Positions 1 to 9,272 of a stretch of DNA of 23,481 nt are shown here, in pieces (within the stretch, counting starts at the first letter, position 1; each line of letters opens with the position of its first letter). The position numbers were made by a program, and so were the translations under genes. The DNA comes from Usnea hakonensis. Taxonomy: Eukaryota > Ascomycota > Lecanoromycetes > Lecanorales > Parmeliaceae. The DNA lies in assembly GCA_013423325.1 (NCBI GenBank), contig BLJB01000351.1, positions 1 through 23,481 on the forward strand, in the 5' to 3' direction. A model generated the notes under the pieces. It saw only the letters and a program-made list of their open reading frames with translations, searched no databases and was not told the origin of the DNA.

Positions 1-56
1 CATAATCGATTATATAATCGATTACATAATCGATTAATAATCGATTATCGATTATT
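1..56. repeat. Array of TAATCGATTA palindromes
   Basis: The palindromic decamer TAATCGATTA occurs four times, at 3-12, 15-24, 27-36 and 38-47, and a partial ATCGATT follows at 47-53. Start-to-start spacing is 12, 12 and 11 bp, close to one helical turn. The array touches the left edge of the window, so its full length is unknown. It lies 26 bp outside the target-site copy of the adjacent transposable element and is not part of its inverted repeats. No function can be assigned; it could be simple AT-rich repeat DNA or a stack of binding sites. Confidence 0.75.
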
Positions 57-90
57 TTGTCACCACAGAGGTACTCGTACATACAGTACT

Positions 91-732
91 TTGCCTCAGT
101 CCCTCAGACTGCTAGCGCTAAGCCCCTTCGGGTTAGCGGCCCTCCCCTAACGGTTCGCTGACTACGCAGCGTGAGGGCGGCAGGTCTAAGCGTAGACTCG
201 GAAAAATACGTTAGGTTCGCGTTAAATCGAGAAAAAATAGTTATTTCGACTCTTAAAAAAATTAATATATAATATAAAATCTATAAAAGTAAGTTTATAA
301 AGTAGAAATATAAATATTAATATTTAATAATTTTTAAAAAAAACTAAAAATTTCGCGATTATAGTTAGTTAGATATCTTTTAAAATACCGTTACGAGGGG
401 AGTTCAGGTTTACGTTTAAAATCCTAAGATTTCTTAGCGAAAAAATTTAGAAACCCCCCTACGAACTTTTTAAATATTAAATATTTAAAAAATTACCTCG
501 AGAGGTCTCTATTTAAAATTAAAAGATCTCGCGCCGACTATACTTCTTAAGATTTTCCGGATCTTATTCGTCGAGTTACTTATTTAGGAAGGCGAACTAA
601 GGTATTTCTAGTAAAATTATACGATTTTGCCCTCAGACTAGCTACCTAGAGGTTCCGTAGTAAGCAGAAGGCCCTAACCCGAAGGGGCTTAGGGGTGCCG
701 CAGGCACTAGCTGCTCTGAGGGACTGAGGCAA
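91..732. mobile_element. Non-autonomous hAT-like DNA transposon (MITE-type), RIP-degraded inside
   Basis: The ends are perfect 18-bp terminal inverted repeats: TTGCCTCAGTCCCTCAGA at 91-108 and its reverse complement at 715-732. Both are flanked by the identical octamer ACAGTACT (83-90 and 733-740), an 8-bp target-site duplication typical of the hAT superfamily. A second perfect inverted repeat of 19 bp lies inside (118-136 against 674-692, beginning CTAAGCCCC). Each 19-bp arm can also fold on itself around a TTCG turn. The 642-bp body has no transposase-like open reading frame, so mobilisation would need a transposase supplied elsewhere. The intact duplication and exact termini argue for a fairly recent or well-preserved insertion. 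The 8-bp duplication makes hAT the best call; the superfamily cannot be confirmed without a related full-length copy. Confidence 0.88.
183..627. repeat. CpA/TpG-depleted, AT-rich core of the hAT-like element (RIP signature)
   Basis: I find one CA (405-406) and no TG in these 445 bases, while TA, AA and TT are abundant and CG remains common. The flanking parts of the same element (91-182 and 628-732) keep many CA and TG dinucleotides, so the depletion stops abruptly. Loss of CpA and its complement TpG with gain of TpA is the known outcome of repeat-induced point mutation in Pezizomycotina. A 12-bp inverted repeat with a 1-bp spacer lies at 467-491 within the tract. No coding sequence is visible. 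Confidence 0.82.
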
Positions 733-740
733 ACAGTACT

Positions 741-1361
741 AAAAAACAATGTGATCTCTTGGCACCAGCAACTCTGCACCTAAATGAATCTGCAGTCGAT
801 TGTGGATACCGGAAATCTGTTAACATATAACCCGAAACACCTAATCTGATTTTAATACGGAGTACACTTGAAATAATTGTAGAACGAGGCGAAGGCCTAT
901 TTCTCATTCATAGCCCAGTAAAGATCGGGCGGGTCAAATACCTTAGTACTCCGTAAAGTGTTTAGTAGTTCATCTATAAGTCAAATACTACGAGATATAA
1001 CGATTTTATATAGGCTTCAATAATAATCAATTGACCAATTAATCTCAGTTTAGGTACTTTAGGGTAAGAAGGTCTTCCGAAAAAGGGTTAGGGCTTTGTC
1101 GCAGGACATACCACTCAACCTCCGCAGTGAAATAGAGTACTGTTCTGAACCCAGTCTACTTTCGGTCTGCTTCGCACAGGACTGCCATGGAAATTGGTGT
1201 TGGATCGAGATGATGCTGCAGTAAAGGTCACTCGCTTCGCAGCTACTAAGGGTTCAACTTTCTGGCATCAATAGGAGCTAAAAAGAAAAATTCCAGCTAC
1301 CTCGCTATAGTCTTTTGACCTTGACACCGTCAACTCGCTACATGGTCTGAAAAACGCTGAA
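741..1361. other. Gene-free stretch upstream of LEO1
   Basis: I see no coherent coding sequence on either strand. The motif TACTCCGTA occurs at 947-955 and its reverse complement TACGGAGTA at 856-864; the same nonamer recurs elsewhere in the window. The last few hundred bases presumably hold the LEO1 promoter and 5' untranslated region, but no convincing TATA box was found. Confidence 0.5.
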
Positions 1362-2868
1362 ATGTCTGATGACCAAGATACTAGTGGTCCCAGCGATCAG
1401 GACCAAGCCGACGATCAGCTCAATGATGAGGATGATGGGGGCCTCTTTGGTTCAGGATCAGAAGAAGAGCAATCTGCGTAAGAAGCCTCCTTTTACGATG
1501 ATCTATTGAAGCTAATGTGCTACTACAGCACCGAGAGCATCAGTAAAAAGCGTCGCAAGCTTGATGATACCGAGCTAGATTCTGGAGACGACGAAGGCAG
1601 ACCCGATCGTCTGAAAGAAGACATAGACGGATCTAGCAAGGAACAGGAGACTTACGATCGCTTGGCAAACATCTTGGATATCTCTATTGGCCGTCACCCT
1701 ACCCCTCGACCTAGTGATGGCGAGGTATGGATTCACTTTGGCTTAGTCTTCGAAAGTTTGAGGGTTTTGTTAATACTTGCAACAGCTCTACCTACTCCAA
1801 TTGCCCAACTTCATTGGTATCAGCCCCGAAGGCTTCACTCTAAAGGACTTTAAGCCTCCGGCCACCGATCATCACTCCTTCGACCCACCTTCGTCCACAT
1901 TCTCTGCATATCACACAGCCAACAATACCATACGCTGGAGACAATCACCCAACGATCCAGAGAAAGTGCAGTCCAATGCACGTATTCTCCGCTGGTCAGA
2001 TGGTTCATTGACCCTTCAACTCGCATCAAATCCTCGTGAGCAATTTGACCTCGCTGCAAAGCCCCTCGCGCAACCGCAGAGCAATCCGCGAAAGCCAACC
2101 CCAACATCTGTCAACCGTAGCCGTAACCAAGGTCCATTATCCTACAACTCCCGTCTTGATTCTCATACCTATCTCGCAGCTCCTCATGAATTTGGCGAGA
2201 TCATCCGCCTAACAAACCATATTACTGCGTCTCTGGCGGTCCAATCTTCGTCGAATCAAGACGACGAGGCACTAACCCGCCTTCAACAGTCTTTAGCCGC
2301 TGCACAGAAAGGTAACAAAAACAGTTCAGATGGCGGACTCGCAGTCATCAGCATCAATGAAGATCCAGAACTTGCAAAAAGAAGGGCTGAATTAGCTGAG
2401 AAAGAGAAGACAAAGATGCAACGACGCATGCAGGTACAACAAGACCGAGAATCCACTCGAAACAATAATATTCTCAAGCGCTCGGGTTTACGCTCTGGTG
2501 GAATGGGCGCTGGCCTTACAATTGGCGGTTTGGAAGATGACGAAGGCATGGCTACCACAAAAGGGAGGGTAGGCAAGCCGAAAAGTCGAAAATCAAGACG
2601 TCGCAATAGTGAGTATAGTGATGATGAAGAGGACTTCCGGGGCAGAGGACGCACAAGGGAGGACGAATATGACGAGGAGGATGGATTTTTGGTGGGAAGT
2701 GACGTGGAGCCCGAAGTTGGCGAGGAGAGTGACGAGGAAGTTGAGATGGACGACAACGGGGAAGGTGAGGAGAGCGAGGAAAGCAAACCAAAGAAGAGAA
2801 ATAGTGAGGAGGCCGCTGGCGGGAGGGTAAAGAGGAGAAGAGTCATTGAGGACGAGGATGAGGAATGA
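1362..2868 (+). CDS. LEO1: RNA polymerase-associated protein LEO1 (PAF1 complex subunit)
   Basis: Three exons, 1362-1477, 1529-1724 and 1786-2868, join in phase to encode 464 residues. Introns are 51 nt (donor GTAAGA, acceptor CTACAG) and 61 nt (GTATGG..CAACAG). The N-terminus (about residues 1-75) is acidic and disordered, beginning MSDDQDTSGPSD. The conserved LEO1 core starts near residue 105 with LYLLQLPNFIGISPEGF. It continues through NTIRWRQSP and ARILRWSDGSLTLQL, the segment that in known LEO1 proteins pairs with PAF1. The tail alternates strongly acidic and basic runs (about residues 350-464), as in the family, and ends in DEDEE. The known role is RNA polymerase II elongation and co-transcriptional histone modification in the nucleus. 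The start is the first ATG before the acidic leader. No defects seen. Confidence 0.92.
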
Positions 2869-3299
2869 AATTATCATGCACAGGCTGCAGTGAATCTCAG
2901 CAGGTAGCACACTGTCCCAGATCAACTCGATTTCACTGCAAAATGCTCCGACCTTGCGCTCTGATTTTACGTCTCTGATGTAAAGTTCGATTCTTCTCCG
3001 AATCCTGGAAAGTATATTTATGACAACGATTTTTGACAGCAGCGCTAATGTGGGCGATGGTCCCTAGGGGTATTTCGAAGGACTACTGGAGGAATCCTTG
3101 AGCACTGTCCTGTCTACAGAATGTTCCAGTTTCTCCGACGCAGACTCGCAGACTTATCCCAGCTATATTTTCCCTAGCGTGGGAAACCACTCTGACTTTG
3201 ATACGAACAAGCATGAGGACAGACTAAAGTATTTGATCTCCGTGTCCCAAAATTTGGTTTAAGCGTTTTTGGAATTAAGAAACCATAGGAATCAAAGTT
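2869..3299. other. Gene-free stretch downstream of LEO1
   Basis: This presumably includes the LEO1 3' untranslated region. No open reading frame with protein-like composition, RNA gene or clear repeat was recognised. Confidence 0.45.
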
Positions 3300-3596
3300 T
3301 TACGAATCAATCGGGGGAACTTCAGGTAAACTTGGTGAACCCTTGGAGCGGAATCGTCCGCTAGGCCACGCCCTAGCGGTCTCGAAATTTCTGCCCACAA
3401 AAGCTGCTTCAATCTTAATTTGTTTTCTCTTTCTTTCTTCATCATCAGTAGTAAAATTAATTTTTACATCTGGGAGCTCCGCTACGGCGGCTTGCTGAGG
3501 GTCATCCTGGTGAGCTTCTCTTCGAGGTTCCCATTTGGATGGGCTTCCGTTCCCGGCTCCCTTGAGTGATGGCTTCTGCCAGGCTTTGATTCTTTC
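3300..3596 (-). pseudogene. Unrecognised coding-like stretch without a start codon (possible terminal exon or relic)
   Basis: Read on the minus strand, 98 sense codons run from 3596 to a TAA at 3300-3302. Composition is protein-like: an opening ERIKAWQKPSLKG, a charged middle DDEERKRKQIKIEAAF, and an end near LPEVPPIDS. There is no ATG, but TGGTAG immediately precedes 3596 and could be a splice acceptor. Just upstream on the same strand, in another frame, lies a second protein-like segment (about 3619-3819, containing KRRIVLNVETGAKYMP). Further upstream a short ATG-started frame begins near 3921 (MKAALYASITC). These pieces could be exons of one small gene downstream of the L10a gene, or a frameshifted relic. 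I recognise no family, and donor sites between the pieces are weak. Confidence 0.3.
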
Positions 3597-3990
3597 CTAC
3601 CAGTCTCGTCGTGTCTCAGTAGGGCGGGGCTGTGGAATTGACTCTACATTTAACAACAAACTTGTCCTCGGGGAAGTCCGAAGACCGGCGTGCTTCTCCA
3701 GCTGTGGACAAAGGCATATATTTTGCTCCTGTTTCAACGTTCAGAACGATGCGCCTTTTGCCACATGTCTTGGCAGGTATCGTTGTTTGTAATGGCCACA
3801 AGGTCTGTAGGGTTATCGTGTATCTTATTTCAAGTGTCTACGATATTTGAGGAACAATTATGCTTTGCCCATTCTCGTCCTTGGCAAGTAATTGAAGCGT
3901 ACAAAGCTGCTTTCATTGAGCCTATAATTGCCACTTGACAGCTACAGAGTATAACACAAATCGGTTTCCCCCGCCCGCAAGGACTAGAAT

Positions 3991-4884
3991 CTAGTACAGC
4001 CGTTTAGGAGGTGACATAGACGCTTTGATGGTCAAACTGCCCACGTTCTGCCACCCTTTCTTCAATAGACTGACCAAGTAGTTGATAGCCAACATAATAT
4101 TCGAGATCAGCTCGTCCTCCGTCATGCCCACATTGCCAACAGCGACACCCAAACAAAGCACCTTTTTCAGTTGAAACTTGATCGTGGATTTGACCTCTGT
4201 GATCTTTGCGTTCAGATCTTCGTTGTGGGAGATCGGGGTCGGGAATTTGCCGGCTGGAATTAGGTTAGCGTAGCTTTCTTCATGCTGAGCGAGACATGTA
4301 CCCTTGGATAGACCGGGGCCTAGGAGACGAGGAATCTGCTTGATCAGGGTATCACTGGAAATGAAGCTGTCGTACTTCCGAGCCAGCTTCTTGATGAGCT
4401 TCTTGTTCTTATTGAGCTTCTTCAAATCGTCCGAAGACATGGCGTCCACACCGTGGTGCTTGGCTCGGTCAATGTCGTGCTGGTCACCCAAGACGCTGTT
4501 CGTAACTTTGTCAGCCTCTGCTGTAGCTCATGACAGGCGGATCAAGACTACCAAATACTCATATTCGGCCGAGGCACAGTAGGTAGCTTGATCGTGCCGG
4601 AAAAACGCTTGTCTCGCTGAGGGTCATAGTTTTTGAGACCAATCTTCGAGACATCAGCAGTTGGAGTAGCTTGGAGAGGAAAGCAGGGAGTTTACTTGAA
4701 GCTCGACAGTCTCCCTATAATAAGTACAGATTAGCTTTCACCAGCGCTTCATGAAAATAGCAACACTACAAGGAGGTCTAGTAGAGGCAATCACTCACAA
4801 GAAATTTCTCTTCTTCTCATCAAGAGAGTAGGCAAGGAGTGATTGCACATTCGAGCGCACTCCGGCGACTGTGATTTTACTCAT
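3991..4884 (-). CDS. RPL10A: 60S ribosomal protein L10a (uL1)
   Basis: Five exons in minus-strand order (4799-4884, 4696-4714, 4552-4643, 4302-4495, 3991-4253) total 654 nt, exactly 217 residues plus stop, the usual length of eukaryotic L10a. The start reads MSKITVAGVRSNVQSLLAYS; conserved blocks include NYDPQRDKRFSG, GVDAMSSDDLKKLNKNKKLI, TIKFQLKKVLCLGVAVGNVG and the C-terminus MSPPKRLY. It is the uL1 protein of the ribosomal L1 stalk, binding 28S rRNA near the E-site. Intron 4 (4254-4301) is 48 nt with no in-frame stop. Reading through it adds 16 residues between LSK and AGKFPTP that yeast L10a lacks, so it should be spliced. The second exon is only 19 nt. The gene is divergent from the CorA-like gene. 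Confidence 0.95.
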
Positions 4885-5517
4885 AATTGAGACAGTCTTC
4901 CAGAAGATTCGGGAGAGATATTCTTATGGTGAGGATTCTGCGCGTTGATGTTGTTGCTCAGATGGGCCAAAGGAAGGAGAAACCGTTCAGGATTAGGTAG
5001 ATTGTGTAGCGAGCCAAGTCTCCGGCCTTGGCACGCCAAGCCCTGGTGCCTTCGGTTTCTACCTACTCTGCCTACGGACACAGTCTGGTCAAGTAGGTAG
5101 CCTACGAACTACGCGGCTTTCTCCTACTCAACTACTATAGTATTTATAGGTTGACCGACAGTTGCATTTGATCTTGGGGCTATGATCGTCACAATCCAAG
5201 ATTGGGGCTCCTGCACCTCGGAAATCGCTATTGTTCAGCCTCATCGGTAAGCGCCCTTGGTGGCGTGGAAATGTGACCTTGTGTTCCATATAAAGGAGTG
5301 AGACATATCACCTCCACTTCTATATCACAGGCACCTATAAATTTTCCGGAGACACCAAGCACGCGACTCAGCTTTTCTTCAATATATCTGGTCTTCATAT
5401 TACTTCTATATATAACGGGACATGCATGCGGTGATTTACATCGCGGGATTTTGATTGGGTTCTTTTCTACTGTTCATATGTCTAAACATCAATAATTTGA
5501 AAAGCAAAGTTTCCCAG
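4885..5517. promoter_or_regulatory. Shared divergent promoter region of RPL10A and the CorA-like gene
   Basis: These 633 bp separate two start codons pointing apart, so both promoters must lie here. A TATA-like ATATAAAG at 5288-5295 sits 223 nt before the plus-strand ATG. Repeated TAGGTAG/CTACCTAC-type words occur around 5056-5103. Several short reading frames cross the region but none resembles a protein. The boundaries are simply the two start codons. Confidence 0.5.
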
Positions 5518-7757
5518 ATGGCTCAAGCTTCTTTATTAGCGGAGTTTCGAGATTTTGATAAAGAAGATGTATTTGAACAATTAAAGGGAGCCGTCGTCGA
5601 TGCGAAAACGCGCAACTTTGCCATCGAATTCGATAGCGCTAAAGCGTATGCGGCCCAAGACTTGACTGTTGAATCTATGGAACAGCTTCTAAGCATCGAG
5701 GTAAGTGGCTTTGGTTTCATCGAATTTTTCGCATCTGAGAGGATTTTCGTTCGCATATCTGTACACGGATCCAAGGCTGACAATTGAACCCATTCAGCGA
5801 CCAAAGCATTCGAGTGCGAGATGGATGTATGTTCAAAACTCCCTCGTCAATCACGGTAGTGCTGATTTCCCGCTAAGCAACATCTGGGCTCCAGATCACC
5901 AGCAGGAAATGGTGACTGTGTGTTTCGATTCTTGTCCCATTTGGTGTTGCTCTCATACCGTATCTAGGCACTGTCAAAGCATTACAACTTTTCACCCAGA
6001 TTACGTGGTATCATGTGCTCCGATCATGGTACGACTAACCCCGCGCTTTTCAACGGCTCCGTGTCCAACCGCAGCGGCGTCCGCTTGCGAGGTATAAGGT
6101 CTCAACTGGAACGCAAATCGGTCGAGTCGCAATCGGTCGATCTTGAAAAAGATGGGATGGTGGTGCCTACCTCACTCCAGCCTCCAACGCTTGATTTGAG
6201 CCATTACAAAATGGTCGAAGGTAATTCTATTCCTTGCGGCGGTTTTATCTACCTCCCAGCCAGTGTTTGAGCTCCAAGGCGTGTTCCAAAGTACGGAATC
6301 TGCCTTCAAGTAATAATGCTAACTCTACAATAATATAGAAGTCTGGCATTTTTGCTCTGTCGATTGGAACAAGAAATGTAAGTCGACAGTACGTCTGCTG
6401 ATAAGTCGACTGAAACTTTGAAAGATCTTTGCATTGGTTACAACTCGCTATGTGACATAAGATCGGATTCCGAGTACCCAGGTACTCAGACCAGTGAAGA
6501 CGGTTCTGGCTCAAGCAAACATGTGAGAGATAAGCCGAGGGGGCAAAGAACATGGACATGGTTGGTATTGTGTGATGACGGTAGGCGTATTCCCACGCTC
6601 TCGAAGTCAGGGATACTGATTTATTTCTCAGGCACAGTCATTTCGATACACGAGAACCTTTTTCCAGGCCACAAAGGAGACATGGTAGAAGGGCATCAAC
6701 CATTCTTAACCGCCATCAGGCGTAATCTTCTCAATGTCTTCATGCAATTATCGTCAGTCACCGAGGCACACAGAAAGAGAAATCCTATCAACACACTCGA
6801 TATCAGGCCCGGCCTTCTATCTACTCAATCAAGTAACATTACGATAGCAGACTCCCCTAGTCTGTTGTTCTACTATCTCTTCGACGACTGGTATTCGAGC
6901 TATGCATTGGTAGCAAAGAGCGAGCACCAATACGCCATGCAACTTGAAAAACTTGTACGCTCTCCGTCATCCCTAACGGACTGGACAGCACTAATCAGAT
7001 GAGTAGCGCGAAGATATGTTTACCAAGCCTCAAGTGCCTTTGATCCAGAAACTACACCAGTACGGACGGGAACTTGCCGTCTTGAAGCGTATGTATCAGA
7101 GCTATGAGCTCATTATTGAGCGCATTTTAGACAGGCAAAAGCCATTGCACTCGAGCAATGGAGACCCATCCAGTATCAGTGGTAGTCACTCGGAAGTTTC
7201 GCCAACGGAAGGAGAAGTTACGTCTCGATTGCAGACCTTTGGCGCTCCTCTGTCTTCGGCCGCCACTGTGCGCTTTGAACGACTACGCGATAGAATTAAA
7301 CTCTACGCTCTCAGCGAGATTCAAGAATGCCTTGATGAAAAGGAGTCTTTGGTCTTTCTTGTACGTCGGTCCACAAGCCGAGACTACAGTTCTTGAATCA
7401 CGCTAACGCTCGGTTTGTCAGAATTTCAATCTGATAACACTCAAAGAATCTCAAGCGGTGGAGCGGCTCACACGCATTACCATTCTCCTTGCCAAGGTCA
7501 CGATCCTTTTCATGCCTGTTTCCCTCATGACCGCTTACTTTTCGACGCAACTGATCGATGTCGCCAACATTTATTCCATTAAGACATACTGGATCTGCTT
7601 CGCAATAATCATGTCGTTGAGTTTTGTGGGTCTGGCGCTATTCGGTGTGGCAAGTGGGACGTTGGAGGGGAAGCCGATCTATCGCAGCTTTACGCAGACG
7701 ATGGTAGAGGCCGGAAAAGGGAGATGGAAAGCGCGAAGAGATAGGAAAAGCCGTTAA
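5518..7757 (+). CDS. Fungal CorA-like membrane protein (divergent Mg2+ transporter superfamily)
   Basis: Nine exons (5518-5700, 5798-5826, 5878-5917, 5968-6220, 6339-6377, 6425-6580, 6632-6954, 7007-7360, 7422-7757) join in phase to give 570 residues. A soluble N-terminal domain carries NIWAPDHQQEMV and HYNFSPRLRGIMCSD, words I recognise from fungal CorA-like proteins. Near residues 355-420 comes LHQYGRELAVLKRMYQSYEL, probably helical. Two membrane helices follow, about 478-500 (TILLAKVTILFMPVSLMTAY) and 513-536 (YWICFAIIMSLSFVGLALFG), separated by a short loop, then a basic tail ending RRDRKSR. The CorA signature Gly-Met-Asn after helix 1 is absent; the position reads MTAYFS. Magnesium transport is therefore unproven. 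Intron 6 (6581-6631) is 51 nt without an in-frame stop and is easily mistaken for coding. Confidence 0.82.
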
Positions 7758-8016
7758 GAGTAAGTGAGCGTGTATGACATCGGGGCTCGGACTACCTAAT
7801 AGTATCCATCTGTAGTATAAAGTACGCTTGTCTCAGTCTACTTTACGTATTTGCCAATTTTGTTGGCTAGCATGGAGGACGACAGAAACATTATCATCCC
7901 GGCTTATTTACCTGGGTGAAGAATGTTGGCATTCTGACCGGCATCCTTAGCGAAATGAAGCGACAATAATAATGAATATACCAATCTCGTTTATGAAGGA
8001 GTAAGTATTATTAGAG

Positions 8017-8245
8017 GGATTTAGCACCCCCCTGTCTGCGTATATGCAAGTTCTGCTAGTTTAGTACGCGTTGTGAAATAGAGCTGTATTACTCCGTATA
8101 AGTAGTTAAAAAACGGCCAGACTACGCGTAGCACCTTGCGTACGTATAAGGGCTGCGCAAATGCACACTAAGAATTTACATACGTAGAGTGAAAACACAT
8201 TAAGATCGAGATTATATATATACGCAGACAGGGGGTGCTAAATCC
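8017..8245. mobile_element. Short terminal-inverted-repeat element (MITE-like)
   Basis: The left end reads GGATTTAGCACCCCC, then one extra C, then TGTCTGCGTATAT (8017-8045). The right end (8217-8245) is its reverse complement except for a 5- versus 6-base C run. At about 29 bp per arm and 229 bp overall with no coding capacity, it fits a miniature inverted-repeat element. No target-site duplication could be recognised at either flank, so the exact termini and superfamily are open. Its sequence is unrelated to the hAT-like element at 91-732. Confidence 0.65.
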
Positions 8246-8810
8246 TTCTTCTTTTGAATCTGCTTTAGAATACTCCGTAGCACCAAAGCATGTACTTTAG
8301 TAGCATCCTTGCTACGCTAGTCCCGAGATTGCTAGGTAATCTCGCGATGCGCAAAGCTAAAGTAGTACTGATGTATTGATACGTATCATGATGTCATTGT
8401 AAGTTAGATCTTAAGATGTCTTGCCACGATTATTATTCCGCGGGGATGATAGCAAGCTGAATGGGTATACATAATTATGGTATACACACGCGCCTCTTCG
8501 CCATCACCATCAAGTCATCAACTTGTCATCAGCATGCACCGTTGCCACGCCAAGGACGAGAATGAGTGCAGATTACCGTACTCTAAAGTAGCTAGCGCTA
8601 GATCCTAGTCCAAGATCACGGACGCCGGGCCCAAGGCAGGACCAATGGTAAGGATAAGGTCAGGTACTTTGCCGTGTAACCCTAGGTACTTTAGTCTCCC
8701 TTTAGTGGTCTGGGGAAGAAGATGTCTCGATCGATTGCCGGGTGACCCTCCATACTTGGTACGTACTTCGTATAAGTAAGTACGATTCTGATTGCAATTC
8801 GATTGACGTG

Positions 8811-8850
8811 AATAATAATAATAATAATAACAATAATGATGATGATGATG
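8811..8850. repeat. AAT / GAT trinucleotide microsatellite
   Basis: An (AAT)n run at 8811-8830 passes through CAATAA into a (TGA)n run ending at 8850. It is a compound trinucleotide simple repeat in non-coding DNA, about 420 bp before the SOD start codon. Confidence 0.9.
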
Positions 8851-9272
8851 TTGCGAGTGAAACGCGCAAGGCTCCTTAAGCTAAAAGTAAAGGCTCTTAG
8901 TGCAAATAGCTAAGCTGGAGTGGTCACCACATATACTAAAGTAAGATAGCTAGTAGCTACTCCTAGCCTGGCCAACCGCGCCGCCTGTAATTCATTTCAT
9001 TTCTTTCCCCTTGCCTTCAGAATTGATATTATTATTCTCCATCAACCACTACTGTCCCATCTCCATTTATATCGTCTTCACACTCTCGCTGGTAAGTACA
9101 CGTTCTCCCGCCGCCATCGCTTGATCACTTCCCATAGACATACCTCTCTCAGTCGCCCACTGTACCCATTCAATCACCAAAGCTTGATTATTCCTTCGTA
9201 CATTCTTTGTATATTCTGACGCAGCCTTCACAGTCATCTTCTTAGCACTCTCCTTTCGCCACAAGTAATAAA

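Larger units (their letters stand above)
7758..9272. other. Gene-poor 1.5-kb stretch between the CorA-like and SOD genes
   Basis: No coding sequence is supported. The stretch holds the MITE-like element at 8017-8245, TACTCCGTA at 8090-8098 and 8271-8279, and the microsatellite at 8811-8850. A pyrimidine-rich tract (about 8990-9020) lies before the SOD gene. A splice donor GTAAGTACA at 9092 and a branch-like CTGAC (9216-9220) followed by TTCACAG ending at 9233 suggest a 5'-untranslated-region intron for SOD. Confidence 0.45.

Noticed and set aside
1..56. Possible CRISPR-like array of regularly spaced repeats
   Set aside because: Repeats are 10 bp with 1-2 bp between them and no unique spacers; the host is a eukaryote.
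2283..2846. 187-codon Ser/Pro/Leu-rich reading frame on the minus strand
   Set aside because: It is the antisense of the acidic Glu/Asp tail of LEO1, which reads as Ser/Leu/Phe on the other strand; low complexity and no family resemblance.
4881..5081. 66-codon minus-strand frame overlapping the RPL10A start
   Set aside because: It lies in the 5' leader/promoter of RPL10A, in a different frame from the conserved MSKITVAG start, with no recognisable protein.
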